64,000 bases of DNA, from contig NZ_JALCLM010000001.1 of NCBI RefSeq assembly GCF_022647885.1, positions 186,001-250,000 of the forward strand, written 5' to 3'. Origin of the DNA: Bifidobacterium sp. (GTDB lineage Bacteria; Actinomycetota; Actinomycetes; Actinomycetales; Bifidobacteriaceae). The notes beneath the pieces were generated by a model. That model had not been told where the DNA came from and ran no database searches. It worked only from the letters and a program-made list of their open reading frames with translations. The first letter of the stretch is position 1. Each line of letters begins with the position of its first letter. Shown here piece by piece: positions 54,952 to 63,989 of the stretch. Made by a program: the position numbers and the translations under genes.

Positions 54952-55410
54952 GTGCTTAGTCAGTATTTCGGAACCGGCACGATTCTCTACTCACCGAGTG
55001 TGTCTGGCTGGGAAGAGGCAGTTGATCGCGTAACACAACCCTTGGTATCCCTCGGGAGCATTCGCACTGAATACGTCGATGCGATCAAAAAAGCAATCGT
55101 CTCTCCTGGGGGCACCTACATCGATCTTGGATATCAGATTGCACTGGCTCATGCTCGTCCAGAAATGGGAGTTGTGAAAACCTCACTTTCTGTATTGCAC
55201 TTAGCTCAACCGTTCCTGCTGGCAGATTCACCAGAGCATCCCATTTCTACACTGTTCTGTCTTGCGGCAGAAAGTAGCGAGCGCCATCTTGAGCTTATGA
55301 AAGAGCTCGCTTCGCTGTTGAGTGATGCACAGTGGCGCCAGCAGATTGAATCAGTCAGCACTGAAGAAGAATTACGGTGTGTTTTCACCAAGGAAGAGAG
55401 TGTCTCATGA
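54952..55410 (+). CDS. PTS EIIA component, fructose/ascorbate type
   Basis: 152 aa PTS_EIIA_2 domain. The phosphorylated histidine is H67 in IALAHARPE, and SLSVLHLAQPF follows as usual. GTG 54952 is the start because AAAGGAG lies six bases upstream; ten upstream codons are in frame but not needed. Its stop overlaps the EIIB start (ATGA). It takes phosphate from HPr and passes it to EIIB. Confidence 0.88.
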   Translation: MLSQYFGTGTILYSPSVSGWEEAVDRVTQPLVSLGSIRTEYVDAIKKAIVSPGGTYIDLGYQIALAHARPEMGVVKTSLSVLHLAQPFLLADSPEHPISTLFCLAAESSERHLELMKELASLLSDAQWRQQIESVSTEEELRCVFTKEESVS

Positions 55411-55712
55411 AATTTTTATCTGTTTGCAGCACGGGCTTGGGTTCAAGCTTCATTACGCAGCTCAATGTTGAGAAGGCGTTAAAACAACTTGGCGTGCAAG
55501 GTGTTGAAACCGATCACAGCGATCTTGGCTCCGTTTCTCAAGGTGATGCTGATGTCATCGTCGTGGGACGAGACATTGCAGAAGCAGCCTCTGGCCTAGG
55601 CGATGTGATTGTACTCAATAGCCTCATCGATATGAATGAAATAACGCAGAAGGTCTCTGCGGCATTGGAGCGCCACGGCATCGCCGTGCCAGAAAAGGAG
55701 CAGAAGCAATGA
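55407..55712 (+). CDS. PTS EIIB component (ascorbate/galactitol type)
   Basis: 101 aa. The N-terminal VCSTGLGSS loop carries the phosphocysteine C7, as in the UlaB/GatB family. Overlaps EIIA upstream and EIIC downstream by ATGA, so the three are one translation unit. Confidence 0.9.
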   Translation: MKFLSVCSTGLGSSFITQLNVEKALKQLGVQGVETDHSDLGSVSQGDADVIVVGRDIAEAASGLGDVIVLNSLIDMNEITQKVSAALERHGIAVPEKEQKQ

Positions 55713-57100
55713 ACGGCGTACTTAAGGTACTTCTCGACATTTTTCGTCAGCCGGCAGTAATCGTCGCCCTAATATCTCTCATCGGTCTGAGCGTGCAACG
55801 TAAGCCGCTCACCGACATTATGAAAGGAACTATCCGCACATTCGTTGGATTCCTAGTACTCGCCGCTGGAGCAGGAGTAGTTAGTGGAGCGCTTACGCCT
55901 TTTGGAGATATGTTCCAAGAAGCTTTCCACGTTCAAGGAGTAGTGCCAAACAATGAAGCCATCGTGGGCACAGTGCTAGTCCAATATGGTTCTATTGCTG
56001 CATTGATCTTCTTCCTTGGCATGGTTATCAACGTGTTGCTGTCAGCAACTACACGCTTCAAATATGTATACCTCTCAGGGCACGTAGCCTTTTATATGGC
56101 CACTATGATCACAGTCATATTTGTTGCTGCAGGCTTCCCAACGTGGGGAGTACTTCTTTGGGGATCTATTGCGCAAGGTCTCATAGTGACTCTATCGCCT
56201 GCAATCGTGCAGCCCTTCATGAAGGACGTCACCGGAACCGATGATGTTGCATTAGGGCACACGGGTGGAGCTGGTATTGCACTCGGCGGTCTGGTAGCCA
56301 GGCTCACCAGGAGCAAGAAACACCCATCGAAGTCAACAGAGGATATTCACTTCCCCTCTGGCCTCGGATTCTTGCGTGATACCACTGTTATCGTTGCGCT
56401 CTCGATGGGCATTATCTACATCATCGTTGCACTTTTCGCCGGACCAACATACATCGAATCCAAACTGAGTAGCGGTGAGAACTTCATCGTGTTCTCAGTT
56501 ATCCAAGCCGCAACCTTCTCAGCCGGTGTATTCATTATTCTCGCCGGCGTGCGCGTGGTGCTAGGCGAAATCATTCCTGCGTTCAAGGGCATCAGCGAGC
56601 ATTTGGTCAAAGACGCTAAGCCAGCTCTTGACGTTCCTGTGACCTTTACATTCGCACCCAATGCGGTAATGATAGGATTCCTCTCTAGCTTCGTCGGAGG
56701 CATTGTAGGCATGACGATTATGGCCGTGGCAGGCACCACCATCATCATTCCTGGAATCGTTGCCCACTTCATGACCGGCGGCGCCACAGGCGTTATTGGC
56801 AATGGTGCCGGAGGACGACGCGGAGCAATACTGGGATCCTTTGTCAACGGTCTTGCTATCACCTTCCTACCGCTGCTACTGCTACCCGTACTTGGCAGTG
56901 TCGGCCAAGAAAATGCAACCTATTCTGACGCAGATTTCGGCGTTGCCGGCGTATTCCTCGGATATCTCAACCGTGGTGGTGGGCAAATCGCCATTATTGC
57001 AGGATTGGTTATATCGGTGATTCTCGTTTATCTTGTTTCATTCCTCATGGGACGGCGCAAAACCGTAAGCGAACAACCAAGTAAGTCAGTAAGTAAGTAA
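55709..57100 (+). CDS. ulaA: PTS EIIC component, UlaA/SgaT family
   Basis: 463-aa membrane permease with about 11 helices. The family motif ALTPFGDMFQEAFHVQGVVPNNEAIVG appears near residue 55, and GNGAGGRRGAILGSFVNGL in the C-terminal half. Ascorbate or a related acid sugar is the expected substrate, but UlaA homologues are broader than that. The gene ends in repeated AGTAAGT units (57079-57106) that also provide the stop. Confidence 0.9.
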   Translation: MNGVLKVLLDIFRQPAVIVALISLIGLSVQRKPLTDIMKGTIRTFVGFLVLAAGAGVVSGALTPFGDMFQEAFHVQGVVPNNEAIVGTVLVQYGSIAALIFFLGMVINVLLSATTRFKYVYLSGHVAFYMATMITVIFVAAGFPTWGVLLWGSIAQGLIVTLSPAIVQPFMKDVTGTDDVALGHTGGAGIALGGLVARLTRSKKHPSKSTEDIHFPSGLGFLRDTTVIVALSMGIIYIIVALFAGPTYIESKLSSGENFIVFSVIQAATFSAGVFIILAGVRVVLGEIIPAFKGISEHLVKDAKPALDVPVTFTFAPNAVMIGFLSSFVGGIVGMTIMAVAGTTIIIPGIVAHFMTGGATGVIGNGAGGRRGAILGSFVNGLAITFLPLLLLPVLGSVGQENATYSDADFGVAGVFLGYLNRGGGQIAIIAGLVISVILVYLVSFLMGRRKTVSEQPSKSVSK

Positions 57101-57234
57101 GTAATAAATAGGTAGGCACTACAGGCCGCTCTCTTCTGAACATCGAGATAACCTCAGTCGAGGGTGGCCTGCACCATATCCAAGTAGCGGAAAGTAATCA
57201 TCACCTCAGATCCGTCAACCGAAAGGAGTGACCG

Positions 57235-57969
57235 ATGGAGACGAATATCGGCATTCCAAAATACATCACCGTCAGAGATCATCTGCGACTACGACTCAAA
57301 GCAATGCAAACAGGCGAACAGCTACCAACCGAGTCAGAACTATGCACACAATACAATGTCAGCCGCATCACGGTACGCCGGGCAGTAGAAGATCTCATTC
57401 GCGACGGTGCCCTGGTACGCAAACAAGGTAGCGGAACATTCAAAACTAAGGACGATCCCTCAACCGGAGAAGTGCTGAGCGAACATATACGTGGATTTTT
57501 TCGGCAACAATCCGATCTTGGACGAGAGGTATATACCAAGGTATTACACAATAGAATCATCACCGACCCGCACATTGCTGCAAAGCTCGATATAGCTGAA
57601 GATGCTGAAATCATCGAATTAGAGCGCCTGAGATATGTGAATGGTGCTTTACAACAACACGTCTTCACCTATCTTCCAGCACAGAGATTCGCTGCAGTTC
57701 TTGAACATGATTTTTCTCGGGGCTCACTTTACGAGTTTATCGAAAAGTCCTATGCGATTGAGCTCTCTCGAAATGAAGTGGTTGTCAGAGTTGAAAAAGC
57801 CGGCGCTGATGTCGCTCGGCACTTTGATATTGCCGAAGGGACAGCTTTGTTAGCCATGGATTCAACGGTGTTTGATACCTTCGGCTCGACTATCGCATTC
57901 GGCATTGCACTTCATCCACCGGAGCACAGCGAAGTCAGATTCATCATCACCAACCGCACAGGCATGTAA
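57235..57969 (+). CDS. GntR-family regulator with UTRA domain (HutC subfamily)
   Basis: 244 aa. Winged helix-turn-helix RITVRRAVEDLIRDGALVRKQGSGTF (residues 43-68) and a UTRA effector domain from about 80 (TDPHIAAKLDIAEDAEIIELERLRYVNG). ATG 57235 has GAAAGGAG upstream. Probably the local regulator of the PTS operon directly upstream on the same strand. Confidence 0.9.
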   Translation: METNIGIPKYITVRDHLRLRLKAMQTGEQLPTESELCTQYNVSRITVRRAVEDLIRDGALVRKQGSGTFKTKDDPSTGEVLSEHIRGFFRQQSDLGREVYTKVLHNRIITDPHIAAKLDIAEDAEIIELERLRYVNGALQQHVFTYLPAQRFAAVLEHDFSRGSLYEFIEKSYAIELSRNEVVVRVEKAGADVARHFDIAEGTALLAMDSTVFDTFGSTIAFGIALHPPEHSEVRFIITNRTGM

Positions 57970-58059
57970 CACTCATAGGTAGTTACCGAGATATCTGCAT
58001 ACTTTAAGTGCGGCAAGAAGCTAGAACCGTCGAGTGCACTAGATGAACAATGAACCCGC

Positions 58060-58088
58060 TTGACGAATTGTCTCCTATAGGAGACAAT
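58060..58088 (+). promoter_or_regulatory. Promoter and perfect 22-bp palindromic operator of the toxin-antitoxin operon
   Basis: TTGACG (58060-58065), 17-bp spacer and GACAAT (58083-58088). The palindrome 58067-58088 (ATTGTCTCCTA and its complement) covers spacer and -10, as an autoregulatory antitoxin site would. A transcript would start near 58095. Confidence 0.6.
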
Positions 58089-58094
58089 CTAAAT

Positions 58095-58397
58095 GTGGAT
58101 ATCATCGAAACTGACACGTACTCACACTGGTTCGACAGTCTGCGCGATTTAAGAGCCAAAGCAAGCATTGATGTCACTATCCGAAAGATCCAGCTACACG
58201 GACGATTGTTGGGCGATGTGAAAGCTGTAGGCGGTTCAGTGAGCGAGATTCGTTTCCACCAAGGCCCCGGATATCGCGTCTACGTCACAATCGAACATTC
58301 GACACTACTCGTCCTTCTGGCCGGTGGAGACAAATCCACACAAAACAAAGACATACGGGCGGCACAACGACTAGCCAAAGAATGGAGAACACGATGA
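58095..58397 (+). CDS. Type II toxin, RelE/HigB-like (COG3657 addiction module killer)
   Basis: 100 aa from GTG 58095 (DIIETDTYSHWFDSLRDLRAK); family members are typically this length and begin at this point. An ATG at 58050 would add 15 residues, but they would be encoded across the palindromic operator. Core motifs are GRLLGDVKAVGGSVSEIRFHQGPGYRVY and LLAGGDKSTQNKDI. Likely an mRNA interferase or translation blocker. Its stop overlaps the antitoxin start (ATGA). Confidence 0.85.
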   Translation: MDIIETDTYSHWFDSLRDLRAKASIDVTIRKIQLHGRLLGDVKAVGGSVSEIRFHQGPGYRVYVTIEHSTLLVLLAGGDKSTQNKDIRAAQRLAKEWRTR

Positions 58398-58672
58398 AAA
58401 CGCGAACATGGGATGTCAGCGAACACCTCGACAGCGAAGAAGCAATCGCCGCATACCTCAACGCAGCTATCGACGATGGAGATCCGACCCTCATACAAGC
58501 AGCGCTAGGCGACATCGCCAAGGCCAAAGGCATGAGTCAAATTGCACGCGAGAGCGGCATGGGACGCCAATCTCTGTACAAAAGCCTCGATGAGGACGGC
58601 AACCCATCATTCACCACAATCATCAATGTGGCAAAAGCCCTTGGGTTGAAACTCACTTTCGCCACCATCTAA
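58394..58672 (+). CDS. Antitoxin of the RelE/HigB-like pair (COG3636)
   Basis: 92 aa. The C-terminal half is a helix-turn-helix: KAKGMSQIARESGMGRQSLYKSL, then TIINVAKALGLKLTF. ATG 58394 has GGAG six bases upstream and overlaps the toxin stop. It should neutralise the toxin and bind the operator before the operon. Toxin-first order is normal for this family. Confidence 0.9.
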   Translation: MKTRTWDVSEHLDSEEAIAAYLNAAIDDGDPTLIQAALGDIAKAKGMSQIARESGMGRQSLYKSLDEDGNPSFTTIINVAKALGLKLTFATI

Positions 58673-58794
58673 GTACAACCAGAGCATGGAGGCAGTTGGT
58701 AGTTCAAGGCTATGGCATAAGTTGATGAGCTATATAGAACTCTGGTCAACCAAGACTGTTTGACACATACTAGTCAATATTTCGAGGATACGAA

Positions 58795-59445
58795 TCACTC
58801 AGAAAGTGTTAACCAATTTTCGCGAGAAGCCTCGGCTGCTCGTTGAGCATCGTGATCTTTCAGCGCAGCAACAATTTTGGCATGCTGCTCCACTGAATCT
58901 GGTGTCAACAATGAATCAAAATGAAAATATTCAGCTCGCCGCAGCAAGGGCATAACCTGCTCAAGGGCATTCACCAGGGTTGGGTTGTCAACTCGATGTA
59001 TAGCAACCTGGTGGAAGGCATCGTCGGCCTCTATTGCCTGCCCAGCATCGGATTGTTCAAGAGCTAGCTGTAATTGCTTATTCGCCAACAGCATCTGTTG
59101 CACATCTTCATCGGTGATATGTATGGCAGCTTCTCGAACTGCCAAAGTATGTAATGCCTCAGCAACGAGTACGGCATGATTCGTGGTCTTCGGATCAATG
59201 CTGGAAACGATAGTAATACGACCAGGGACAGTACGTACTAAACCAGATCGCTCAAGCCTAGCCAAAGCTTCTCTGACTGGAGTGCGAGAAATGCCAAGCC
59301 ACTGCGCTATCACCGTGTCTGTAAGTTTCTCACCTGGTTTGAATTCGCCACGTACAATCGCGGAGCTTATACGATCATATGCTTCATCGCGCAAGAGCTT
59401 TCTTGGCGTAATAGCGTCAGCAGATGAGAGCACAGGGATAGGCAT
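58795..59445 (-). CDS. GntR-family regulator with FCD domain (FadR subfamily)
   Basis: 216 aa. Helix-turn-helix KLTDTVIAQWLGISRTPVREALARLE (about residues 40-65) and an FCD ligand domain with VRE, DDAFH and QHAKIVAALKDHD. The start is ATG 59445; the frame before has only a very short ribosome spacing, so leaderless initiation is possible. Divergent from the SHMT-like gene, with a palindrome between. Confidence 0.88.
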   Translation of the reverse strand: MPIPVLSSADAITPRKLLRDEAYDRISSAIVRGEFKPGEKLTDTVIAQWLGISRTPVREALARLERSGLVRTVPGRITIVSSIDPKTTNHAVLVAEALHTLAVREAAIHITDEDVQQMLLANKQLQLALEQSDAGQAIEADDAFHQVAIHRVDNPTLVNALEQVMPLLRRAEYFHFDSLLTPDSVEQHAKIVAALKDHDAQRAAEASRENWLTLSE

Positions 59446-59559
59446 GCCTCATATTCTATCTGCCCAGCCCCATACATGCTCTTTTGGCAGTGTCACTCCG
59501 GTCTTCTCCTACGGAGAATGTCCTCAGTTACAGCTTGGAAATATCGCAGTAACAAGTGA

Positions 59560-59577
59560 TATGCAATATATTGCATA
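59560..59577. promoter_or_regulatory. Perfect 18-bp palindrome in the FCD regulator / SHMT-like intergenic region
   Basis: TATGCAATA and its complement meet head to head (59560-59577), 46 bp before the SHMT-like start. GntR/FCD operators are short palindromes of this kind, so repression of the enzyme gene is likely. Confidence 0.55.
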
Positions 59578-59622
59578 CAACATATTGATATATCTACTGC
59601 CACTGAGCAAGGAGAATCACTG

Positions 59623-60972
59623 ATGTCTAATCCCAACAACGCTAACGAACAATTTGAGGTCCACGACAGAAACGTGCTCGCAACTGCACGAGACATTATT
59701 GACTCCTCCCCATCACTACGCTTAGTGCAGCAAGAAGTAGTCAATGCAGTCAAACGCAATGCGATATGGCGTGGAGAGGAATGCCTCAATCTTCTGGCAC
59801 CCGAAGCCCCGACAAGCCCTGTAGTCCGGTCACTACTCTCTAGCGAAATCGGCACACGAGCCGCGGAAGGACACATAGGCGCAGTCCAACGCTGGTTCGT
59901 GGGCACACGATATATCGATGAAGTCGAGTCTCTATGTGTCGAATTGCTCAAAAAAGTATTTAATACCAATTATGCAGACCATCGACTCATCGCTTCAATG
60001 CTCGGCAACCTCACGGTATACACGGCGCTCACTAAACCTGGCGATACGATAATGTCAATACCGCAGCCAACCGGCGGGCATTCAGCAAACAGAGTTAATG
60101 GACCTGCAGGCATTCGTGGCCTCAACATTGTTGATATTCCTCTAGACCCCGTGTCTTTAGAAGTTGATTTGGACCAATTCAAGAACATTGCACAACGCGA
60201 AAAACCAAGCCTTGTGGCCTTAGGCGCTTCCATGACACTGTTCCCCTTCCCGATCAAACAAATTAGTGACATCATCGCTCCCTGGGGCGGGAAGGTATTT
60301 TTTGATGGCGCACATCAGCTGGGATTGATTGGAGGCGGTCAATTTCAGGATCCCCTGCGTGAAGGTGCAGTGGTCATGACTGGTTCAGCAGGAAAAACCT
60401 TTAGCGGACCGCAAAGTGGGATCATCGTTTGGAATGATCCGGAACTGACTGCCCCAATTGCAGACACTATTTTCCCGACAATTGCCGCCACCCACCAAGT
60501 CAACAGAGTTGCTGCACTGGCAGCAGCTGCGGCGGAGTTCCTCGCTTTTGGCAAAGAATATATGGCAGGGATTGTCTCAAACGCACAATCGCTCGCGCAA
60601 GCGCTTCACGATCGTGGAATTACTGTGCTCGGTGAAGATCGCGGGTTCACTCGCACACATCAGGTAATACTTGATGTAAGCAAATACGGTAACGGTCTTG
60701 ATGTGGCAAGAACACTTGAACAAGCAAATATCATCACCAACAAAAACCTCATTCCTGGGGATCAACCTGAAGATTGGGATCGTCCAAGCGGCCTACGAAT
60801 TGGGACCACCGAGGTTACGCGCTTTGGAATGGGTTCCGAAGAGATGTCCGTCATTGCAGATCTAATCGTCGATGTGCTTGAGCAACGAAAGCCCGTTGAT
60901 GCGGTGAAGAAACAGGTCACAGAGCTGAGAAAAGCATTCCCGAATCTTCAATACTGCTTTGAAAGCGACTGA
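59623..60972 (+). CDS. SHMT-like PLP-dependent enzyme
   Basis: 449 aa, fold-type I, serine hydroxymethyltransferase clade. PLP lysine K258 in TGSAGKTFSGPQSG; the cofactor aspartate and histidine in FFDGAHQLGLI. Substrate loop regions differ from housekeeping GlyA (for example GSAGK instead of TTTHK), so it probably acts on a different beta-hydroxy amino acid or alpha-methylserine. Controlled by the divergent FCD regulator. The neighbouring UlaA-type PTS may supply the substrate, but that link is conjecture. Confidence 0.82.
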   Translation: MSNPNNANEQFEVHDRNVLATARDIIDSSPSLRLVQQEVVNAVKRNAIWRGEECLNLLAPEAPTSPVVRSLLSSEIGTRAAEGHIGAVQRWFVGTRYIDEVESLCVELLKKVFNTNYADHRLIASMLGNLTVYTALTKPGDTIMSIPQPTGGHSANRVNGPAGIRGLNIVDIPLDPVSLEVDLDQFKNIAQREKPSLVALGASMTLFPFPIKQISDIIAPWGGKVFFDGAHQLGLIGGGQFQDPLREGAVVMTGSAGKTFSGPQSGIIVWNDPELTAPIADTIFPTIAATHQVNRVAALAAAAAEFLAFGKEYMAGIVSNAQSLAQALHDRGITVLGEDRGFTRTHQVILDVSKYGNGLDVARTLEQANIITNKNLIPGDQPEDWDRPSGLRIGTTEVTRFGMGSEEMSVIADLIVDVLEQRKPVDAVKKQVTELRKAFPNLQYCFESD

Positions 60973-61106
60973 TACTACGAGAGCATGGTTACTGTGCGTA
61001 CTCTTTGTAGATAATTGCAACTCTCAAGCTTCTTTATTCTCCCTGCGCTAGGCTCGGTGTCCAATAACGCTTGCATACCGAGCTTCAGCAATCATCGGAG
61101 GATTAT

Positions 61107-62246
61107 ATGGGATATACGCTGCCAACACATGACGGCGATACCCAACCCATACCTATTCGTCAGGAGGATCAACCCACAAACGTTGGGAAACAAGCGGCTG
61201 TACAAGCAGAAACAGCGCGACCAGCAAAACCGCGTCGTCAACCTCAACACGGTTTTCTTAGCTTCATCCTTTGGCTTATTACTGCCGCTTCCATCGTGGT
61301 TATGGCGATGCGAGAAGTGCCCAGCGACCTCGCCAGCATCGGTATTATTCCACTAGCGGTGTCATTCGTGCCATGGATAGCATTCGTATCCCTTGCCGCG
61401 CTACTCCTCGCACTTCTCTGGCATCGTCGTGTGCTCGCCGTAGTGAGCATTCTATGCCTAGCCTTACAACTATTTTGGCACTTTGGATTCATCAAACCAA
61501 CCACTACAATCTCAGCGCAGGCCGAAACAGCCGTCGCAAATTCAACGCTGAATACCACAGATAAATATGCTCGAATCATGACCCTCAACACTCGCACGGG
61601 TCTAGCAAATGTCAACGAAATCGTCCAAACAGTCAAAGAGCAACATGTGGAAGTTCTCGCTTTACAAGAGATGAGCCAAGGTTTCATCCAAAGACTCACT
61701 GCGGCTGGCATATATACTGTGCTTCCACACTCTGTAATTGCTAGTACGAAACACGGAGATAACGGTGGCGTCAACGGTCTATGGAGCGCTGCATCGATGA
61801 GCAGCAAGAATCCAAATCTTATAACTGTTGAGGCATCCAGCATTCCTGCGGCTTCTATCACCTTGGGCACTACGACCGTGCGTTTTGGATCAGTTCACCC
61901 TAACTCGCCTACCAGAGGTAAGCAAAGTGTTTGGAGTTCAGGGCTGGACTCCATCAGTTCACTCAAGAATTACGACCACACCTACGTGCTGATGGGTGAT
62001 TACAACTCCACTTGGGATCATTCCAGTTTTCGGTCTCTACTCGGTAGCCGTTTCGTAGACTCGTCGCAGCAAGCTGGCGAAGGATTCCACATGACGTACC
62101 CCGCCAACTCTAAGATTCCAGCAGTGATTGAAATCGACCACATTGTGCACGACAAAGGCGTAGTAGTAGGCGATATGGAAACCGTAGAAATTGCAGGAAG
62201 CGATCACAAAGCACTACTAGCAACGCTAGAAGCCACAAAGGACTGA
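61107..62246 (+). CDS. Membrane-anchored endonuclease/exonuclease/phosphatase family protein
   Basis: 379 aa. Polar N-terminus of about 50 residues, three hydrophobic helices (about 50-140), and an outward-facing EEP catalytic domain: VLALQEMS (metal-binding E), GSVHPNSP, LMGDYNS and EIDHIV ... SDHKALLATL. GGAGG lies five bases before ATG 61107. Substrate unknown: lipid phosphate or extracellular nucleic acid are options for membrane EEP proteins. Confidence 0.85.
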   Translation: MGYTLPTHDGDTQPIPIRQEDQPTNVGKQAAVQAETARPAKPRRQPQHGFLSFILWLITAASIVVMAMREVPSDLASIGIIPLAVSFVPWIAFVSLAALLLALLWHRRVLAVVSILCLALQLFWHFGFIKPTTTISAQAETAVANSTLNTTDKYARIMTLNTRTGLANVNEIVQTVKEQHVEVLALQEMSQGFIQRLTAAGIYTVLPHSVIASTKHGDNGGVNGLWSAASMSSKNPNLITVEASSIPAASITLGTTTVRFGSVHPNSPTRGKQSVWSSGLDSISSLKNYDHTYVLMGDYNSTWDHSSFRSLLGSRFVDSSQQAGEGFHMTYPANSKIPAVIEIDHIVHDKGVVVGDMETVEIAGSDHKALLATLEATKD

Positions 62247-62363
62247 GCAATCTCAATGCGTACGTGAACCAACATCATTGACACAGTTCTATACCGTTGC
62301 CAACTACACAGCTCAGGTGAATGAGTCTGTCAGATGCGTGGAAAGCGCGAAAGAAGACTGTTC

Positions 62364-63989
62364 TCAGTAAGAACCGACTGCGCGAACAACTGCTAGCACT
62401 GTTTTCATCAAAATTGCGAAGTCCCCAGTAAGCGACCAATTTTCGATGTAATTGACATCTAAACGCTCCGACTCTTCTCTACTGAGATCAGAACGCCCCG
62501 AAATCTGCCAAGGTCCTGTGATACCAGGTTTAACCAACAGTCGTGTCGAATACAGCGTGCTGTATTGATCAACTTCGTAATCTCTTTGTGGACGAGGACC
62601 CACTAATGACATATCACCCTTGAGCACATTGAAAAACTGCGGGAATTCATCCAGAGAGAATTTTCTGATGACCCGACCAACTTTGGTCACACGAGGGTCA
62701 TCTTTGACTTTGAACAATGCGCCATAATCCTGACCATTCTCTTCAGCCAGTTTGGCATCAAGTTTGTCAGCATCCAACACCATAGATCTGAATTTATAGC
62801 AGTTGAACGGTACGCCATTCTGGCCTATTCGCTCTTGCTTGTACACAACAGGGCCATGATCCTCATGTTTAATGGCCAAAGCTACGGGAAGCATTACCAA
62901 AGGGATGCTGAACAATAGTGCAATTGACGATCCCACTATATCGATAATGCGTTTGACAACCCTTGTCGCTATGGAATATTGCGGGAGGCTTGCAGTAAGT
63001 ACTTGCTGTTGAGACGAATCACGTAGGTAGAGCTTATGTCCGCTCAAATCTGCTACAGAAACTGACACTGCAAGCTCGATGCCCAATGACTCTACCGCTA
63101 GCGAAAGAGCATGCAAGGTCACCGATTCACGCTTCAACACATCAGTCACTAGGAGTGTCTGAGCCCCCATTCTCATGATTGTTCTAGGCAGATTTGCATT
63201 GAAAGGTAGCACCTTGATTTCCGCAGCCCCTGGAATATCTGGGTCTGGGCAGAAGTCTGTGAGAATGATGTCTTCTTGCTCACCTTGAGTTTCAATTGCG
63301 ATAGGGCACACTGCAATAGCCTCATAACCTAGTCCGGTGGTGGACTTCAAGGTGTGTAAAGTACGGTTAATGCCTGCTGATGATCCAAGAAGGACTGTCG
63401 AATACCTGCAACGCCCCTTTCGTCGCTTCCAGTGTAAAGACCGGCGCATCAACCATCGCGACACGCATTCGATAACACCAGCCAATAATGACGCAGCGAT
63501 GATTGCGGTACGAGGTAAATCCAACTGCAACATATACACCAAGCAACTTGCTAATACCACAGCGAAGAATGTGGCATTGAAAATCCTGGTATATAGGTCA
63601 TAACCTTCAGAAACAATATGTCGCTGATATGTTCCTGCGAAAAGTAGGCACAACAGCCAAAGGCCGCACTGCAAGGCTAAATAAGCTCCGAGTGGCATAG
63701 AGTCCTCAAGAGCGTTGAATGCGTTGGGCCTGATACCCAAGCAAATTGTTAGCGACAACAACATAGCAACAAGATCAGTGGCTACTAGAGCTGAAACGAA
63801 CCAATACCGCCAAACTGGTGTTCTATTGAGGAAATGTTTGGTTTTAGAAGCTGAGAAAGAATCTGTGAAAACTGAATTACTGAACATCATCGTTCGTTTG
63901 TGCCTCGTTTTAGCACCGATGAGAGGCTCATGTGGTGGACTTTTAGGCATGCGGATTGTTGGCGCCTCTTCTATGGCGTTGCCACTCAC
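62364..63989 (-). CDS. EPS priming glycosyltransferase (polyprenyl glycosylphosphotransferase)
   Basis: At least 541 aa. Four N-terminal membrane helices with a CoA-binding-like loop, then a final helix and the bacterial sugar transferase domain KRIIDIVGSSIALL, YKQERIGQNGVPFNCYKFRSM, DELPQF-type KFSLDEFPQFFNVLKGDMSLVGPRP and KPGITGPWQISGRSDLS. It transfers the first sugar-phosphate to undecaprenyl phosphate, starting EPS repeat units. The frame stays open to the right edge, so the true start may lie beyond the window; GTG 63989 is the first visible. Confidence 0.88.
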   Translation of the reverse strand: MSGNAIEEAPTIRMPKSPPHEPLIGAKTRHKRTMMFSNSVFTDSFSASKTKHFLNRTPVWRYWFVSALVATDLVAMLLSLTICLGIRPNAFNALEDSMPLGAYLALQCGLWLLCLLFAGTYQRHIVSEGYDLYTRIFNATFFAVVLASCLVYMLQLDLPRTAIIAASLLAGVIECVSRWLMRRSLHWKRRKGRCRYSTVLLGSSAGINRTLHTLKSTTGLGYEAIAVCPIAIETQGEQEDIILTDFCPDPDIPGAAEIKVLPFNANLPRTIMRMGAQTLLVTDVLKRESVTLHALSLAVESLGIELAVSVSVADLSGHKLYLRDSSQQQVLTASLPQYSIATRVVKRIIDIVGSSIALLFSIPLVMLPVALAIKHEDHGPVVYKQERIGQNGVPFNCYKFRSMVLDADKLDAKLAEENGQDYGALFKVKDDPRVTKVGRVIRKFSLDEFPQFFNVLKGDMSLVGPRPQRDYEVDQYSTLYSTRLLVKPGITGPWQISGRSDLSREESERLDVNYIENWSLTGDFAILMKTVLAVVRAVGSY

